A stretch of DNA of 64,000 bases from Vitis vinifera (taxonomy: Eukaryota; Streptophyta; Magnoliopsida; Vitales; Vitaceae), in the NCBI RefSeq assembly GCF_030704535.1, contig NC_081821.1:7083001-7147000 (forward strand). The letters are read 5' to 3'. The position numbers were made by a program, and so were the translations under genes. The first letter of the stretch is position 1; the number at the start of each line of letters is the position of its first letter. Below, piece after piece: positions 36,100-48,600 of the stretch. The notes beneath the pieces were generated by a model, which saw only the letters and a list, made by a program, of their open reading frames with translations, had not been told where the DNA came from and made no database searches.

Positions 36100-38180
36100 G
36101 ATATTTAAAAAATAATAATATTTTTTAATATAACATATATTATAATCTAGATTACATAACATATTAGAAAAGGACTTATGAAGTTTTAATATAACATTTT
36201 TTTTTTCAAATTTCACATTCATCAATTTTCTCTCCCCTAATTTTCTTAATACATTCTCTCCTCTAATTTTCTTAATAGAATCTTTTATTCGAGAAATTCA
36301 AGATGGAAATGAAATTTTAAAGCTTATTGTATTAATATATATATTTTTTAAATGGCTAATGAGAAAGATCACTGTACTTTGAAGAATTGAAATAATATAT
36401 ATATATATATATAATGGTATTACAACTTGACCAATAATCCAAAATTAAAATTGAAATAGGGAGGTGCATTCATCCATCTCTTATAATTATTATAATAAAT
36501 ATAAAGACAAACACATATTAGAGAATCATAAAACAAAAAGAAAGCTTAGAAGGAGAGAAAATAAGAAAAAAATAAAATAAAGTAATCTCAAAACAGACAT
36601 TTTATAGTTGGAGAGAGAACCTTTTGTTTTATGAGGTAAGAAAATTTAGTCAATCATAACAATATTTTGTAATAGTTCCACCGTACCATTCAAAATATAG
36701 TTTCATTTTTAAAAACTAAATATTATTTTTAGAAATTAACAACATTATCAAATAATTGTTTTTTCATTAACAATATAGGGAGCTTTTTAAGAGCAATTTT
36801 TTTGCCTTTTTTTAAAAAAAAAAATTGAAAAGATTAAATAAATTAAAAATTATAAAATACAAATAAAGGAAAACACAATACTTTAAAATTATATTTTGCT
36901 TCATCTAGTTTTCATTTGATATTTAGTTAAACAAGATTTATATTTGTTTTCCAATGAATTCTTATTTATAATTTAATATGGCATCCAAATACAATAATAT
37001 ATAAGAAACATAATGAATTTCTACATCTTATTTAATTTCTATATCAACATTTCAATTATAATCCTAATGAAAACATTTTTTACAAAGTGATTATGTATAT
37101 GGTAATGTGTTTTTTTTTTTTTCTTAGAATATTATAAACCTTGTATTTTGTTCTCTTGACACATTCCATATAAGATTGTCCTCCTACATCCTTTGATGCT
37201 TTAGTGTGCAATAGTGGTCATTTTTTAAGTTGTGTTTAGCTCTTATTAATTGATGGTCCACTAAGACTATATTGATCACTAGTTTTGGATTTTCAATTAG
37301 ATATTTTGGAGAGACTAAGTGGATCCCTATTTTGTGTGTAGTGACCCTTAATTATTAGTTTAGGACTTTGTTTTTTTTTTATATATATTATTATTATTGA
37401 TTTACAGCATATTTAGGTTTGTTTAGAATTCTAAAACCTTAATTCTTACAAATAAATTCATGTTTTAAAATAATATAATAATTGATATCATATTCTTTAA
37501 AAATATAAAATACAATAAGGTTTTGATAATGATTTGGAATGAGTTTTTTCTTCTTTTTTTTCTTTTTTTTTTCTTTTTTAAGAATGATTTAATAAGATTC
37601 AAGTTTTTTTGTTAACTTTATCTTATAAATTATAGAAATTGAGGTATTAATCAATATATTGAATGATTAAATTGAGAAATAATATATTAAGGTTATTAAA
37701 TATATATTCAAAGCTTTATTTTATGATAAAATAATTTAATTTTTTTAACATCACAGGAATCCTAAATCAAAATAAAGATTTTAGTTTATTAATATATCAA
37801 AGCAATTCTCTTTTTAATACTTTATGGACCAAAAACAAAATTAAAATTTGAGTTTATTATGGTTATCTAATTCATGTCTTAAAATATAAAACAAAATGTG
37901 TTATTTTTTTTTTTTATAATAAACATGCCAAAATAGTTATTATTTTTAGATATCATGAATCATAAGTAAAGTTTATATGATATTAAAATTCACATATCAA
38001 AACATAAAATAAATTAATTTTCTAAATCAAAAACAAATATGCAACTTGTATGATTTTATGAAATATTTACACTTAGATTTCATTTAATTTAAAACATACC
38101 AAACACACCTTAAACTAACCCATGCATCAACCATCCATCAATAGTAGCCTAGCTTCCCATTTCTCTCACCCATCAATTGT
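36100..38180. other. AT-rich CACTA internal DNA
   Basis: No gene seen. Long T and A runs, such as the (T)n tracts near 37,550-37,580 and 37,905, and an (AT)n tract at about 36,393-36,412. Confidence 0.5.
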
Positions 38181-39556
38181 GCTTTGTTGCTACTTGTTAC
38201 TGCTCATATTTCAGATGGCTTAAAACGTATCTGCCATACCACTCTCTCTTTAAAGCTTATGTTTAGTTGCTCAAGACAAGTGCTTCAGACCATGCCATAC
38301 CCTGCAACAACCTATTCTTTAGGCAATCAAAAAAAGCCTATCCCTACCACCTTCATCAGACATCACGCCTCTTTCTTCTGACACAGCCCATGCTTTGGGC
38401 TGCCAAAAACCCATTTGTCATAATGATATCCATGCTTCCCGTCCATTAATTCTCCCTCTTTATCCCTCCACACATGCACATTTAGATCAGCAGCACCTAC
38501 TCTCACTGTGATGTCGTCTTCTTCTTTCCTTCAAACTAAACACCATAGCAGTTTCAATATGCAGCAAATGATTCGTGAAGAGGTGGAGGGGATGGCTCGA
38601 CCCAAACGTTTTTTTAGCTCATCATGTAGAACTCGGTTGTCAACTCCATCGGAACTCACCGTGGGGAATCCGACATGCAACAAGTGTTCAGCTCTTGTTT
38701 TAGATATTAATTTTTGTGGACTTTGGGGTAAATCAATTGAATTAAAACAGTTTTTGTTTCAAGCTTTATGGTCTGAGGGCCATTTTCCTTCCTGGGTCTG
38801 ATTCCAGAAGTGGGTCTTGTGGCACCGGTGTTTTCTTCCCTCGTGGAACCGGCAACCCTTTAGATTCACGCAAGAAACAGGGTACCATTTTCGCCCATTT
38901 GGGTCGTTTGAGCCTTTTCTTAACCTGCTTATTGTCTTCTCTCTCTGTCTGATCTGTTACTATTCATTTAAAAATACACCTCCACTGCATTAAATATCCA
39001 CAACTTGCTTTGAATTTTGATTCTTTTCATGGCATGGTTTGATTTCAAAGATTCTGATTAATCTTCTGGTTTCTATTTTTTTTATTTCTTGGATATAACC
39101 TGACAATGTGAACCGGAATAGTTCTTTTGGGACCACTTGCCGGGTCTTTTCACAGATTTTCTTCTTGCATCTTTGCCGTTTGCTTTCCCATGTTCTCATT
39201 TTTCCTTTTTCTAATGGGCACTTGGGAGTTGTTCTAATTGTTGTGTCCTGTGGTTTAATCAGGATGCTCCACTGCCCTTATACCAGCCAGAGTAGCCCAG
39301 GCCCTGAAACTCAACTTTGATGAAATGGGTGTTGTATCACCATCACTGGGTGGCCGTTTCTCTCTGCAACATGGTACTATACAAACTTCCCTTTGATAAT
39401 TGATCTTTTTTTTCAATAAACATCTTGTTGATAATCACTGTAGATGCGGCACCAGGGCGAAGGAACAGCCTGTATCCACCGCAGAAGCAGCACTGGCCGG
39501 CGCCTCCTGCAATGAAGCACCAGGAGATGGATGTTCCTCGGGGATGGACTCACTGA
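38181..39556 (+). pseudogene. Captured three-exon host gene (unknown plant protein), introns retained
   Basis: Three exon-like blocks join in phase. The first ends at 38,881 (GSCGTGVFFPRGTGNPLD, then SRKKQ). The second is 39,263-39,373 (GCSTALIPARVAQALKLNF and SPSLGGRFSLQH). The third is 39,444-39,556 (DAAPGRRNSLYPPQKQHWP and MDVPRGWTH, then TGA). Borders are G/GTACC, ATCAG/GA, ATG/GTACT and TGTAG/AT. A 5' block from 38,508 (MSSSSFLQTKHHSSFNMQQM) is out of frame with the first block by one base near 38,800. The CGTGVFxPR and CSTxLIPARV motifs recall a family of uncharacterised plant proteins, named only by memory. Intact introns mean it was copied as genomic DNA, not from mRNA. The flanks to 40,490 probably come from the same locus. 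Confidence 0.65.
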
Positions 39557-40129
39557 CACTTGATGAAGCCCCTCTAATCTTATGATGAAATGCTCAAGTC
39601 ACATAGAAAAAAGGAAAAGGAAAAAAATGATAGACAATGATCAAAAGCAAAATATTGCTGAGATTTTTCTTCTTTGGTTTTTCAGGATTTCAAGGGTGAG
39701 AATTTGGAAAAAGGAAAGGAATAAAAGTTGTCTGGGAGGGAAAAGTAGAGAGTCTATAAGGGTTATCATTAGGAATGATGATGATTTAGGTACGATTAGT
39801 GGTTGGTGGGGGGCGGGGATTGGCCTTTTGGAAAAGCGCTTGTAATAATGTTAGAGATGTTAACAAAAGAGAGTTGCCCTGCTTACATCTCTTTGTTTCC
39901 TCTCTTCTACCAGTACCATTTTAGCTTTAAATAATTTCCCCTTATTTTTTGTATGGTCAAGAAAATGTTTGTTGTGAAACTAAAAATTGTTCCTTGAAAT
40001 TTGCCCCTTTGTTTATGCAGTAGTATGTGTATTGCCCTTGGAATATAATCATCAAAATGTGACGTGAAATATCACAGTATGGTGCATACTTCTTTTATAA
40101 GATGAGCATATTTGTATGATAGAGGATGT

Positions 40130-41165
40130 AGAAATTGCAAGGAAGTTAGACGGCGAGAATAGCGGTGGAATCAGCCGTTTCGGGGGTGAGGAGTGAGGAC
40201 TGTGGGATTAGGTGTGGGCCGAGTCCGTGACTTGTTGGGTTGGCATCAAACCCAGCTGCAATTTTCCTTTGGCTTTTTCTTTGGTCCTCGTCTCCCTTTT
40301 CTTACACCAGAGACCACGCTGTGGAGAGTGGACTTTGAGAGACGTGGACTCAGATTCTTTTCCCACGATAGAATACATCTCCTCCCACTCGCTCAATGCA
40401 TAGTCTTTCTTCCCTTTTGTTTTTGTGTGTGTGGTTTTGATTTTCTCATTCCTTTTTCTAAATCTAAGTCAGTCAAGGATTAGGATGATATACAGTAGAA
40501 TGACAATGACGAGGCTCTTTAAATTTTTTCTAGGTCAACCTGGGCTCTAGATTGGATGGCTTGGGCCTACTCATATTGCAATCCTAATGAAAATTTCCAA
40601 AAAAAAAAACCCAAGATATAGTAAAATCATTTCAAATGAAACTTTTTTTTTTAATTAAAACTATATTTGTTAAAACTTAATATTAAGTTAAATTATGTTT
40701 AAGCTTTAAGTCATTAATTTGATTTATCAAAATTAATTTTATTTTAATTTATAATATTAAGTTATTATATTAGACATAATTTTTTTTATGGTTGGGAAAT
40801 TTTTTTTATATAATTGGTGAAGTTTGTTCACTGCCCTTGCCTATCAATACAGCTTTATTGGGTGAACCATTTGAATCATTTTGTTTATGCGTTTGTGATT
40901 TTATGTTGTTTTCTTTACTTATTTTTTGCATGTCATTTACTAGAATTTGGAATGCTTCTGTTTTTCTTGTAAGTTGTATGGATTAAAAAAACTGTGGCAA
41001 TGGTATTTGAGCTGGAGGCTCAACACGCAGTATTTGGGTGAGTTTAAGCATGGCGTTGAGGTGGCCACCTTGAACCGGAAAAGGGAAGATGAGGACATAG
41101 GGAGAGTCCATCCATCTCGCTTTTGGTCCACAATCTCAAGGGTGATATCCTATTACTAACGAGAT
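40130..41165 (+). other. Probable host-derived DNA within CACTA
   Basis: The segment of about 40,130-40,490 is richer in GC, like a host promoter or 5' leader. A second piece at about 40,940-41,160 has a short coding-like run (KLWQWYLSWRLNTQYLG, EFKHGVEVATLNRKR). No family recognised. Between them the DNA is AT-rich and empty. Confidence 0.3.
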
Positions 41166-41486
41166 TTTGAGTTCGTTTTTCCAACTAATAATTTCTTCAG
41201 AGACAACCCTGTGCTTCACTTTCTTTTTCAAGCTTGGTCTGTCATCATTTTCAGGCAGTAGCCTTTGGTATGTGCTGCATCCTTATATTCCACTTCTCCC
41301 ATGTGTTCTTCAATAATCTGTGGTCAACATGTATTGTTTCCTTTTGTTTAAAATCTAAAAAAATAATTACGATTTAGAAATAACTTTTTATTAGCCTTCC
41401 ATACATGGTGCAACTTGTACATTCCACTTCTCCCAGGTGTTCTTTAATAATATGTGGCCAACATGTCTTGTTTCCTTTTGTTTAAA

Positions 41487-42085
41487 GCACTCGTCCTCAT
41501 CACTCTAGGCAGAAACGACTTTGTCAACAACTACTACTTGGTGCCCAACTCTACAAGATCTCGCCAATTTACTCTTCCCAATTATGTTTGCTATCTCATC
41601 TCCAAGTGCCGAAAAAATCTAATGGTAATTCTCCCCAGCATGTGTTACATTTTGGCCTAATCTGCATAAAATATTCACTATTGAATCTAATGAGGAATTG
41701 GGGATGAGTTGAGGGCAAATGCATTATGGTATTGCATATATGATAGTCTATCACAAGAGACTTGTTTTGGTAGGTAGAGACACTTGTTACATTAGAGCCT
41801 TTTCCAATGCATGTAAACTTTATAAATAAGCACTATTACTATTTTGTGCGTTGGGTTGTCCCATTTTCTAACAAAATACAATGTATTAATGTTATATATT
41901 TTAGTGACTTATATGTATGGTCTAAACTTATGGTTGCAAAGGCTATATAAGCTTGGAGCACGAAGGGTTTTTGTGACGGGCACTGGACCAATGGGGTGTG
42001 TACCAGCAGAACATGCCATGAGGAGCAAAAACAGAGAGTGCGCAGCTGAATTGCTGCAAGATCAAAGACGGAGATTTCATGGGCC
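41487..42085 (+). pseudogene. Captured GDSL esterase/lipase fragment
   Basis: Two exon pieces of a GDSL-type lipase, usually secreted plant enzymes. The first, 41,487-41,634, reads [18 protein letters not shown] and ends ATG/GTAATT. It corresponds to conserved block III, where the usual GGND is GRND here. The second, 41,940 to about 42,085, reads [20 protein letters not shown] then VPAEHAMRS and ECAAELLQ, the GxGPxGC block. The exon carrying the GDS serine motif and the C-terminal SxxH block are missing. The 305 base intron between the pieces is kept, so this is a genomic capture. It lies near the CACTA 5' (right) end, in opposite orientation to the element genes. Confidence 0.85.
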
Positions 42086-42839
42086 TTTCACTTGGCTTTA
42101 ATTTCATGTTCCTTTGATTAATGTTCTTGAACCTTGAGTAAGCATTCCTTGCACAACCCGAGCTCAAGATCAAAGAAATTTTCATTCATATTTAAGGTTA
42201 GATTATGGACAACCTCATGCCAGTGGTCTATATCATATTATGAGATCAAAGCATCCTTAGGACTTAGATAAGAGAGAATTAAAAATATTACATATTTTAT
42301 TTCCAACCTTTTATGCATAAATATAAAACAATTTCATTATCTTAAAATTATAATTAATGAAATTTGATATACAATTTTTATGTCTTCTCTTGTTGTCCAA
42401 ATGAATTATATAATGGTACTTCTAAACAGTACCATAGTTTCCTAAAATAATTAAGGACCACTTTTTTTTAAGTTCCAAATTTTCCTAAAATACTATAATG
42501 AATTTTTTCATAATTATTATGGTTGCAATAATAAACCAAATAAAAGGAAGTCATGTTACATCATTTAATAAATGTCATAAAAAATGCAAAAAAACAAAAA
42601 AAAACAAAAAAAAAAACAAAAATTTAAACCCTATAAAGGACATATATTTGCAAAGAGAATAAATATCTAATCCAATAAATTTTCATGAAAAATATTTTAA
42701 CTTTTCACAAAATTTTTAATGGTGGCCTCTTAGGATTTTCTTTCAAGTTGCTTCTAGATGGGAATGGGTCTAGATAGAATTAAAAGAAAAAAAAAATGAG
42801 AAGTGAGATTTTCAATATTTACTAATATAGCCTTAATAG

Positions 42840-43230
42840 ATTTATAAATGAAATTACATTGACTTATAAATTATTTGTCAAGATAGCTTTTACCAACCTT
42901 GACATACGAATATTTTAACTATATATATTGACTTATAATTTTTCTATCAAGATTGTATTACTATAAATTAAAGAAAATTTTAGCAAATTCCATATATGTC
43001 ATTATTGCCTTTATTTAGCTACCTTGACATACAAATATATTAATTTTATATTGACTTATAAATTCTCTGTCAAGGTTGCATCGTTATAAGTCATGGAATA
43101 ATAACTGGAATTCATATATGTCATTATTTCTTTTAACTAAGTTTTATATGTCATAGTTGTCCATTTAAATAAAAAATATTGACATATACTACTTTAAGTA
43201 AAGATAATATATGTCAACAATGACTCTTTT
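42840..43230. repeat. CACTA right subterminal repeats
   Basis: Repeated TTGACTTATAAATT, CTTGACATAC and ATATGTCATTAT motifs lie in both orientations, matching the left-end array in type. The stretch of about 42,100-42,840 before it is AT-rich with no gene. Confidence 0.65.
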
Positions 43231-43243
43231 TCTTGTAGTGATA

Positions 43244-43618
43244 TGACCTAGGCGTTTGTGCCACAATGAGGCCGAATTATCTTTATTCAATTTACGTTTT
43301 GTACCTCGTGATTCCACATGCAAGGTTTCATTATAGGACGGAACAGTTTCCAACAAATATAGATTATCATAAACATTAAGTAAACCGGTTCCTACAGCAT
43401 TTGAATTAATAGATAATGTAAATCTATTGTTTCCAAATGAACAACAATAACCTGATTTGTCCAAAATAGAAACTGAAATTAAATTTCGTCTGAAAGACGG
43501 TATAACAAAAGTATCTATTAAATCCAAAAAATAATCAAATTTCAACAATAATCTAAAGTGCCCTATTGCCTCTACTTCTACCAACTGACCGTCTCCGACA
43601 TAGATGCATCTTTCAGCA
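43244..43618 (-). mobile_element. Copia segment between gag and the CACTA insertion
   Basis: The minus strand shows a protease-region-like stretch and the GAG-pre-integrase motif (LWHKRLGHIT), ending at the CACTA boundary. It continues in the element at 19,145 and below. Confidence 0.75.
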
Positions 43619-44512
43619 TCACTTGGTTTTCGGTAACTCAGGCAACCCTTTCTTAACACGCCAAGCAGCATACTTGGTACATTCCTTCTTAGTATGTCCA
43701 GGCTTATTACAGAAGAAACATGTTACCTCAACTTTCTGTTTCTTTTGTTCTGGACCATTAGAAGCAGCAACCTTATTATCCTTATTCTTTCGTTTGCCCT
43801 TATCCTTGGAAGTGCTAGCCAGATGAGCACTTTCGGTCTTGTCTTGCTTCAATCTCTCTTCCTCTTGCACACAGAATGAAATGAGTTCATTAAGAGTCCA
43901 TTTATCCTTTTGACAGTTATAACTGACCTTGAATTGATTAAATTGTGCAGGAAGAGAGATGAGAACCAAATGCACGAGTAAATCATCAGATAACTCGAGT
44001 TTCAAAGCCTTAAGTTTTGAAGCAAGATGAGACATCTCCATGATGTACTCCCGAACATTACCCTTGCCTTTATACTTCATTGAAATCAAGCTTGCTAAAA
44101 GCGTGCTCGTTTCAGCCTTATCGTTTTTGGCAAAACTTTTCTGAATTTCAGCAAGGAAGTCACTGGCATTAGTAACCTCATCGGTTACTGCACTCCTGAA
44201 AGCTTCTGGAATGCCGCGCTTCATGATCATAAGACTTAGCCTATTTGAACGTTCCCACTTACCCCAATAAACCTCATGCTCTTGAGTACTTTCCTCATTG
44301 AGTTCATCGGGTTTGGGCATTCTCAAGGCTAAGTCTATATCCATGCAGCCTAAGAGAATCATCATATTCTCTTTCCAGTCCTTAAAATTAGTCCCATTTA
44401 ACATAGGGACATTATTGATGTTGGCAGATATAGAAGTAGTTGATATAAAAGCTGAATCGAGAACAAAATAAAATGAATCAAATAAACCATCATGCTCACA
44501 TAAAATAAGCAA
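43619..44512 (-). mobile_element. Copia gag segment
   Basis: An open minus-strand stretch. It contains a UBN2-type gag domain (LNGTNFKDWKENMMILLGC, MKYKGKGNVREYIMEM) and a CCHC zinc knuckle (CFFCNKPGHTKKEC) near its end. This is typical of the nucleocapsid part of plant Copia elements. Confidence 0.88.
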
Positions 44513-44925
44513 TTAAACACATAATCTTTAAATTTAAAAGCAAATTATGACATTTCAAGATACCTAGCACAACATTAATATCAAGTCTTTGGACAGTAAT
44601 ATTAACTGTAAGTGGTACTCTTGTTGTAGTGATCAAACATTGATGATAAGTTATGTCAAATAATAAATCTATCTTTGGATTGATTTATTATTCACATTAA
44701 GTTACCTTTATAATCATCACATATTTATCACCACAGGTATGTATGCAATTTGACCAAATATTAACTTTCCTTTGGGCCAGTCAATACCCGCATGAATCAC
44801 ATACACACAAATATCTAACACCCCGAACAGACTAATCTACACGAAAGATGTCACTTTGGTGATTTTCCGCTTTAATTAGCCTATTTAAAATGCTAGATCA
44901 ATAACTTAAATATTAATATCATAAA

Positions 44926-44934
44926 ATGCTATTA

Positions 44935-44992
<58 letters not shown>

Positions 44993-45041
44993 GTAATAAA
45001 AAAAAATTATCAACTCAATATTTCATAAATCTTAATCCATT

Positions 45042-45074
<33 letters not shown>
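44926..45074. repeat. (AAT)n and (AT)n microsatellites in the Copia leader
   Basis: About 20 AAT units at 44,936-44,992 and about 13 AT units at 45,048-45,074. The leader of about 44,513-45,108 has no gene. Confidence 0.9.
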
Positions 45075-45079
<5 letters not shown>

Positions 45080-45108
45080 TAATAACTCAAAGAATTAATC
45101 AAGGAGTA

Positions 45109-45121
45109 GGCTCTGATACCA
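45109..45121 (-). promoter_or_regulatory. Copia primer binding site (tRNA-iMet)
   Basis: On the minus strand TGGTATCAGAGCC lies two bases inside the 5' LTR. It is complementary to the 3' end of plant initiator methionine tRNA, the usual primer for Copia elements. Confidence 0.85.
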
Positions 45122-45123
45122 CT

Positions 45124-45682
45124 TGTTAAAATCAATCAAGATGAATACCCTAATTTCATATATACTGGAATATTTAACAAGGTGAATACCCTAATTTCAT
45201 ATATACTGAAATATTTAACAAGGTGAATACCCTAATTTCTTATATACTGGAATCTCCTGATTAAAAAAATGAGTAGAAAAATAATAGCGGAAGCATACCT
45301 GAATCCATTGAAGGAGAAACCTTATAGGAAGAAAACCCTTTGAGATGGTCTTCCAATTCTAGCCACTAGATTCTGAGTCAATTTCTCTCTAAGAGGATTT
45401 TCAAAAATTGGAATGCGTAGTCGTAGAATGGGGACCATAACCCTATTTATAAACCGCTACGGCAGTTTTAATTTTATCACAATTATATTTCTACCCCTCA
45501 TAGAAATAATAATTGTCTAATGGTATCTACACAATAATCTCATGACAATTATACCCTTAAGCCAATTAATCAATTATTAATTAGATCACTATATTTAGGC
45601 TTAATTAAATGATAGCACACACATTTTAATTATTTACATGTGTGGCCCAAATTATAGATTAATTACAAAAATTAATCTAACA
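45124..45682 (-). repeat. Copia 5' LTR (right end), 559 bp
   Basis: Ends TGTTAAAATC and AATCTAACA. It has three tandem copies of the 41 bp GGTGAATACCCTAATTTC unit against two in the other LTR, which accounts for the 41 base length difference. The flanking TTATA lies at 45,683-45,687. Confidence 0.92.
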
Positions 45683-45687
45683 TTATA

Positions 45688-48600
45688 AACTAGGACTTCA
45701 ATCTCAACCAAAAAGCTTCTTTACTAAACCATTCATGGTTATAGTTTTATTTTCTCCTTGAAGAAGCTGCACCTCTTTCCGGACTTGTACACAAAGATGT
45801 CACTGCATATGATCAGACTGATGTTGGTACCACACAATAGGACCAATTGATCAGTACAACATTATGATGAAGGCTTCAACCTCAACTGGAAGCGGGCAAA
45901 GTACCTCAGCTTAATTTAAACCAAAATAAGCCGCATAATCAAATGGCCAAACCTCTCTTGAATGATCACATGAACAATCTCCTATTGAAGTTCTTTCCCA
46001 CTGCCACCTTCTCAACTCCTTCCAGGGTGTCTGCCTCTGGAAATGCACACCCACTGCATCGAGTCACATATATATAAGAAACTGATAAAACCAAGCAGGG
46101 CCTAGATGCAAACAAAATCTACTATATCACTCCTATTAAGATGGAGAAAGGCACCACAATGCCCAACACTGAGTCATGAACAAACCCTCCTTTCAAATCG
46201 GGAAAGATTTACCTACAAGATGAGTGCCACAATGCCAGAGTCATCTCAATCCTCTCAATCCACTAGTGCTTCACAAGAAAAAACGAATTGACAGTAATGT
46301 AACACTGGGAAAACTTCAATTCAGGACAATGTGCTTCACGACATCCAAGAAAAGTTTGTAGATACGTCAAAACCCCATGCAAGGATATCTAAAATTAGAT
46401 AGTAAAATGGCATAAACAAATACTTTCATTCATATTTGAAAGCAAACTTCTCATCATAATTTTGTACACAAACCATTAATTGTTTGAAGTAAAAAAAAAA
46501 AAAAAAATTCACTCAACAGGATTAGTGATGGGCTACGGGACCGGGTCATAAACATCCCAAAAATCTCATAATTATAGTTTCACCACATATATCACAATGA
46601 GCTTTTTGGATCAGATCAAATTGAATTCAGATCACCAAACTCTAATAAAATATACCGCACTTGCTCATTTCCTGGTTCATAATGCTTTAAGTGCCAACTC
46701 CAAAAATCCCCAACTCCGAAAATCTCATAGTTCTTTTACAGCATGTAAAACTAATTAGGCATTTGGAGCACCATATACTATGCAAATATCAACAGAGTGA
46801 ATATTATTTCTGTGGTTTTTTTTATGTGATAAGTAGTGGACTGCAACCAACATAGAAAAATAAAAATATGTTGTAGAAGTCTAGAAGAAGCACAGAGGAG
46901 ATAGGAGCTCAGCACACACTAATGGAAATGCTCGAGTAGGTTAGGTCAATGTCGTCCATATCCATTAAGTTCCGGCATTGAGAAGCTTACACAATGCCAA
47001 AGTAAAAACTAACCTTTCATCTCGGAGGTTCATCAGCCTTGGATACTAAACCACATGGCAGCCACACGTTGTATGATTCATTAAAAACAAGGTAAAGGTA
47101 AGAAACGTGATCCGTAAATAAATTGTGAACAAGAAGGATTTCCAATTACATGAAGAGACTTCCTAGCAAGTCATAATTTGCTTAAACTACATTTTCAAAA
47201 ATTGAAATGATTTTTTATTTTTTATTTTTTACATTATTATAATCGAAATTATATGGTGAAAACTAATATAGTTAAAAATGAATTAATATGAATAATAATT
47301 ATATTGTCTTGCAATTAAGATTATATCCATTAATAATAATTTGTAGGGTTATATAATTTATGATAGTTGTTGCATTTCTCACCTTAATAAACATTTTATC
47401 TATCAAGTAAAGCTTTTAAAAATAATTTCTCAAAAAAATAAGTCTTGGCCATGTTTTCTAATAATTGTTTTTAAAAATTATTTATAAGTTAAAAAAATTA
47501 GAATTTTATAAAAATAAAAGTGTTTGACATGTTGCTTTTTAAAAATAAAAAATGTATTTAGATAAGTTGTTTTTAAAAATAAATTTTTTATTTTGATTTT
47601 TTTTAAAAAAATTGTAAATTTAATTCAAGTCTTTTATATATATATATATATGTTTTAGTAAAACATGAATAGTAATATCATAATAAAATCAAAAATTACT
47701 TTTTATAGTATATGTTTAAAAAAAATGTATATTAACATCTTTGCAAAAAATATAATTGATTTTTTATTATTTAAAATGAATAATCAATAAAATTTGACTG
47801 TAGACTACAGTCAAATTTTTCATTATATGTATATAACTAATAAAAAATAAAGTTTAACTTTTTTAACATATAAATGAATCAATTTTTTTTATTATATATA
47901 TACATTTAGTTCTTAATTAGGAACACGATATTTGCAAATGGTTTGATTTAAAATGTAATTAATTAGATTGGTTTTTTGAATTTCAAATGATTCTTAAAAA
48001 TTAAAAGATCTTACTTAATTTGAAATATATTTACAGAAAATTCAAAAAATATAGTTGTATAGAAACAGTAAATTTATAACTCATAAGATATTGGTTTTCA
48101 TTTATTGTTTTTATAGCGATTAAACCTATTTTTAAAGTTTTAACTTATGCTTAAAAAATTGTAAATCCATGAATAAATTCAATACAAATGTGGCTTGATT
48201 TGAAGTTCATTTCTTCCATGATAAAATTAATAAAAATATAATTATGTGCAAAGAAAAATAATAAAATTATTATAAACCAATTTTTATTTACGATGGGTTC
48301 ACTATTTAACTTTTAAATTATTTTTAAGCATTATTGGACTGTTAATGAGTCTAATGCATTAAATCTTGTTTAATTTGAATTTTATTTGTCTAATGAAAAA
48401 AAAATCATAAAAATATAATTCTATACATAAGAAAAGCAAGTCATTCTAAGTCAATTTTTGTCCATACATTTTTTTTTTTTTTGTTAATTGGATTATTATT
48501 TGAGTTTTAAATTATTTTTAAAAATGATTAAACTCGTTATTGAATCCAACTCACTTAACTTGGATTTTATTTTCCTAATGAAAAAAATTTGCAAAAATAT

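Larger units (their letters stand above)
19146..43240 (-). mobile_element. CACTA (En/Spm) DNA transposon, 24,095 bp, with captured host gene pieces
   Basis: The left end is CACTACAAGAAAAA (19,146) and the right end is its exact complement TTTTTCTTGTAGTG (43,227-43,240). The 3 bp target duplication ATA lies at 19,143-19,145 and 43,241-43,243, as CACTA elements make. Subterminal arrays of ATATGTCAAG/TATGTTAAG-type motifs occupy about 0.4-0.5 kb at each end. The two element genes are on the minus strand, so the right terminus is the 5' end. The order is captured host pieces, then TNP2 (32.2-28.8 kb), then the En/Spm-Ulp1 gene (27.4-22.8 kb), then repeat units and another captured piece. It interrupts the integrase region of the Copia element, so it is younger than it. 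At 24 kb it is at the large end for CACTA elements. Confidence 0.93.
15458..45682 (-). mobile_element. Copia LTR retrotransposon interrupted by a CACTA element
   Basis: Two LTRs (15,458-15,975 and 45,124-45,682) share TG..CA-type ends and are flanked by the perfect 5 bp duplication TTATA. Reading on the minus strand, the order is right LTR, a primer site complementary to initiator methionine tRNA, gag, integrase, reverse transcriptase and RNase H, a purine tract, then left LTR. Integrase before reverse transcriptase is the Copia order. Without the 24.1 kb CACTA insertion it would be about 6.1 kb, a normal size. The LTRs differ at about 5 of 518 aligned sites, plus one 41 bp repeat unit. This suggests insertion within roughly the last half million to one million years (rate assumed). 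It is broken: the nested insertion splits the integrase region, and there is at least one further interruption of the coding region. Confidence 0.93.

Noticed and set aside
45109-45123. tRNA-like match (TGGTATCAGAGCC)
   Set aside because: Only 13 bases and placed right beside an LTR. It is a retroelement primer site, not a tRNA gene. No tRNA or rRNA gene was seen in the window.
44926-45129. Open frame with a long Asn run
   Set aside because: It is translation of the (AAT)n and (AT)n microsatellites in the Copia leader.
15458-45682. A single giant 30 kb Copia-type element
   Set aside because: CACTA termini with a 3 bp duplication lie inside it, and Copia coding sequence continues on both sides. 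The size is due to nesting.
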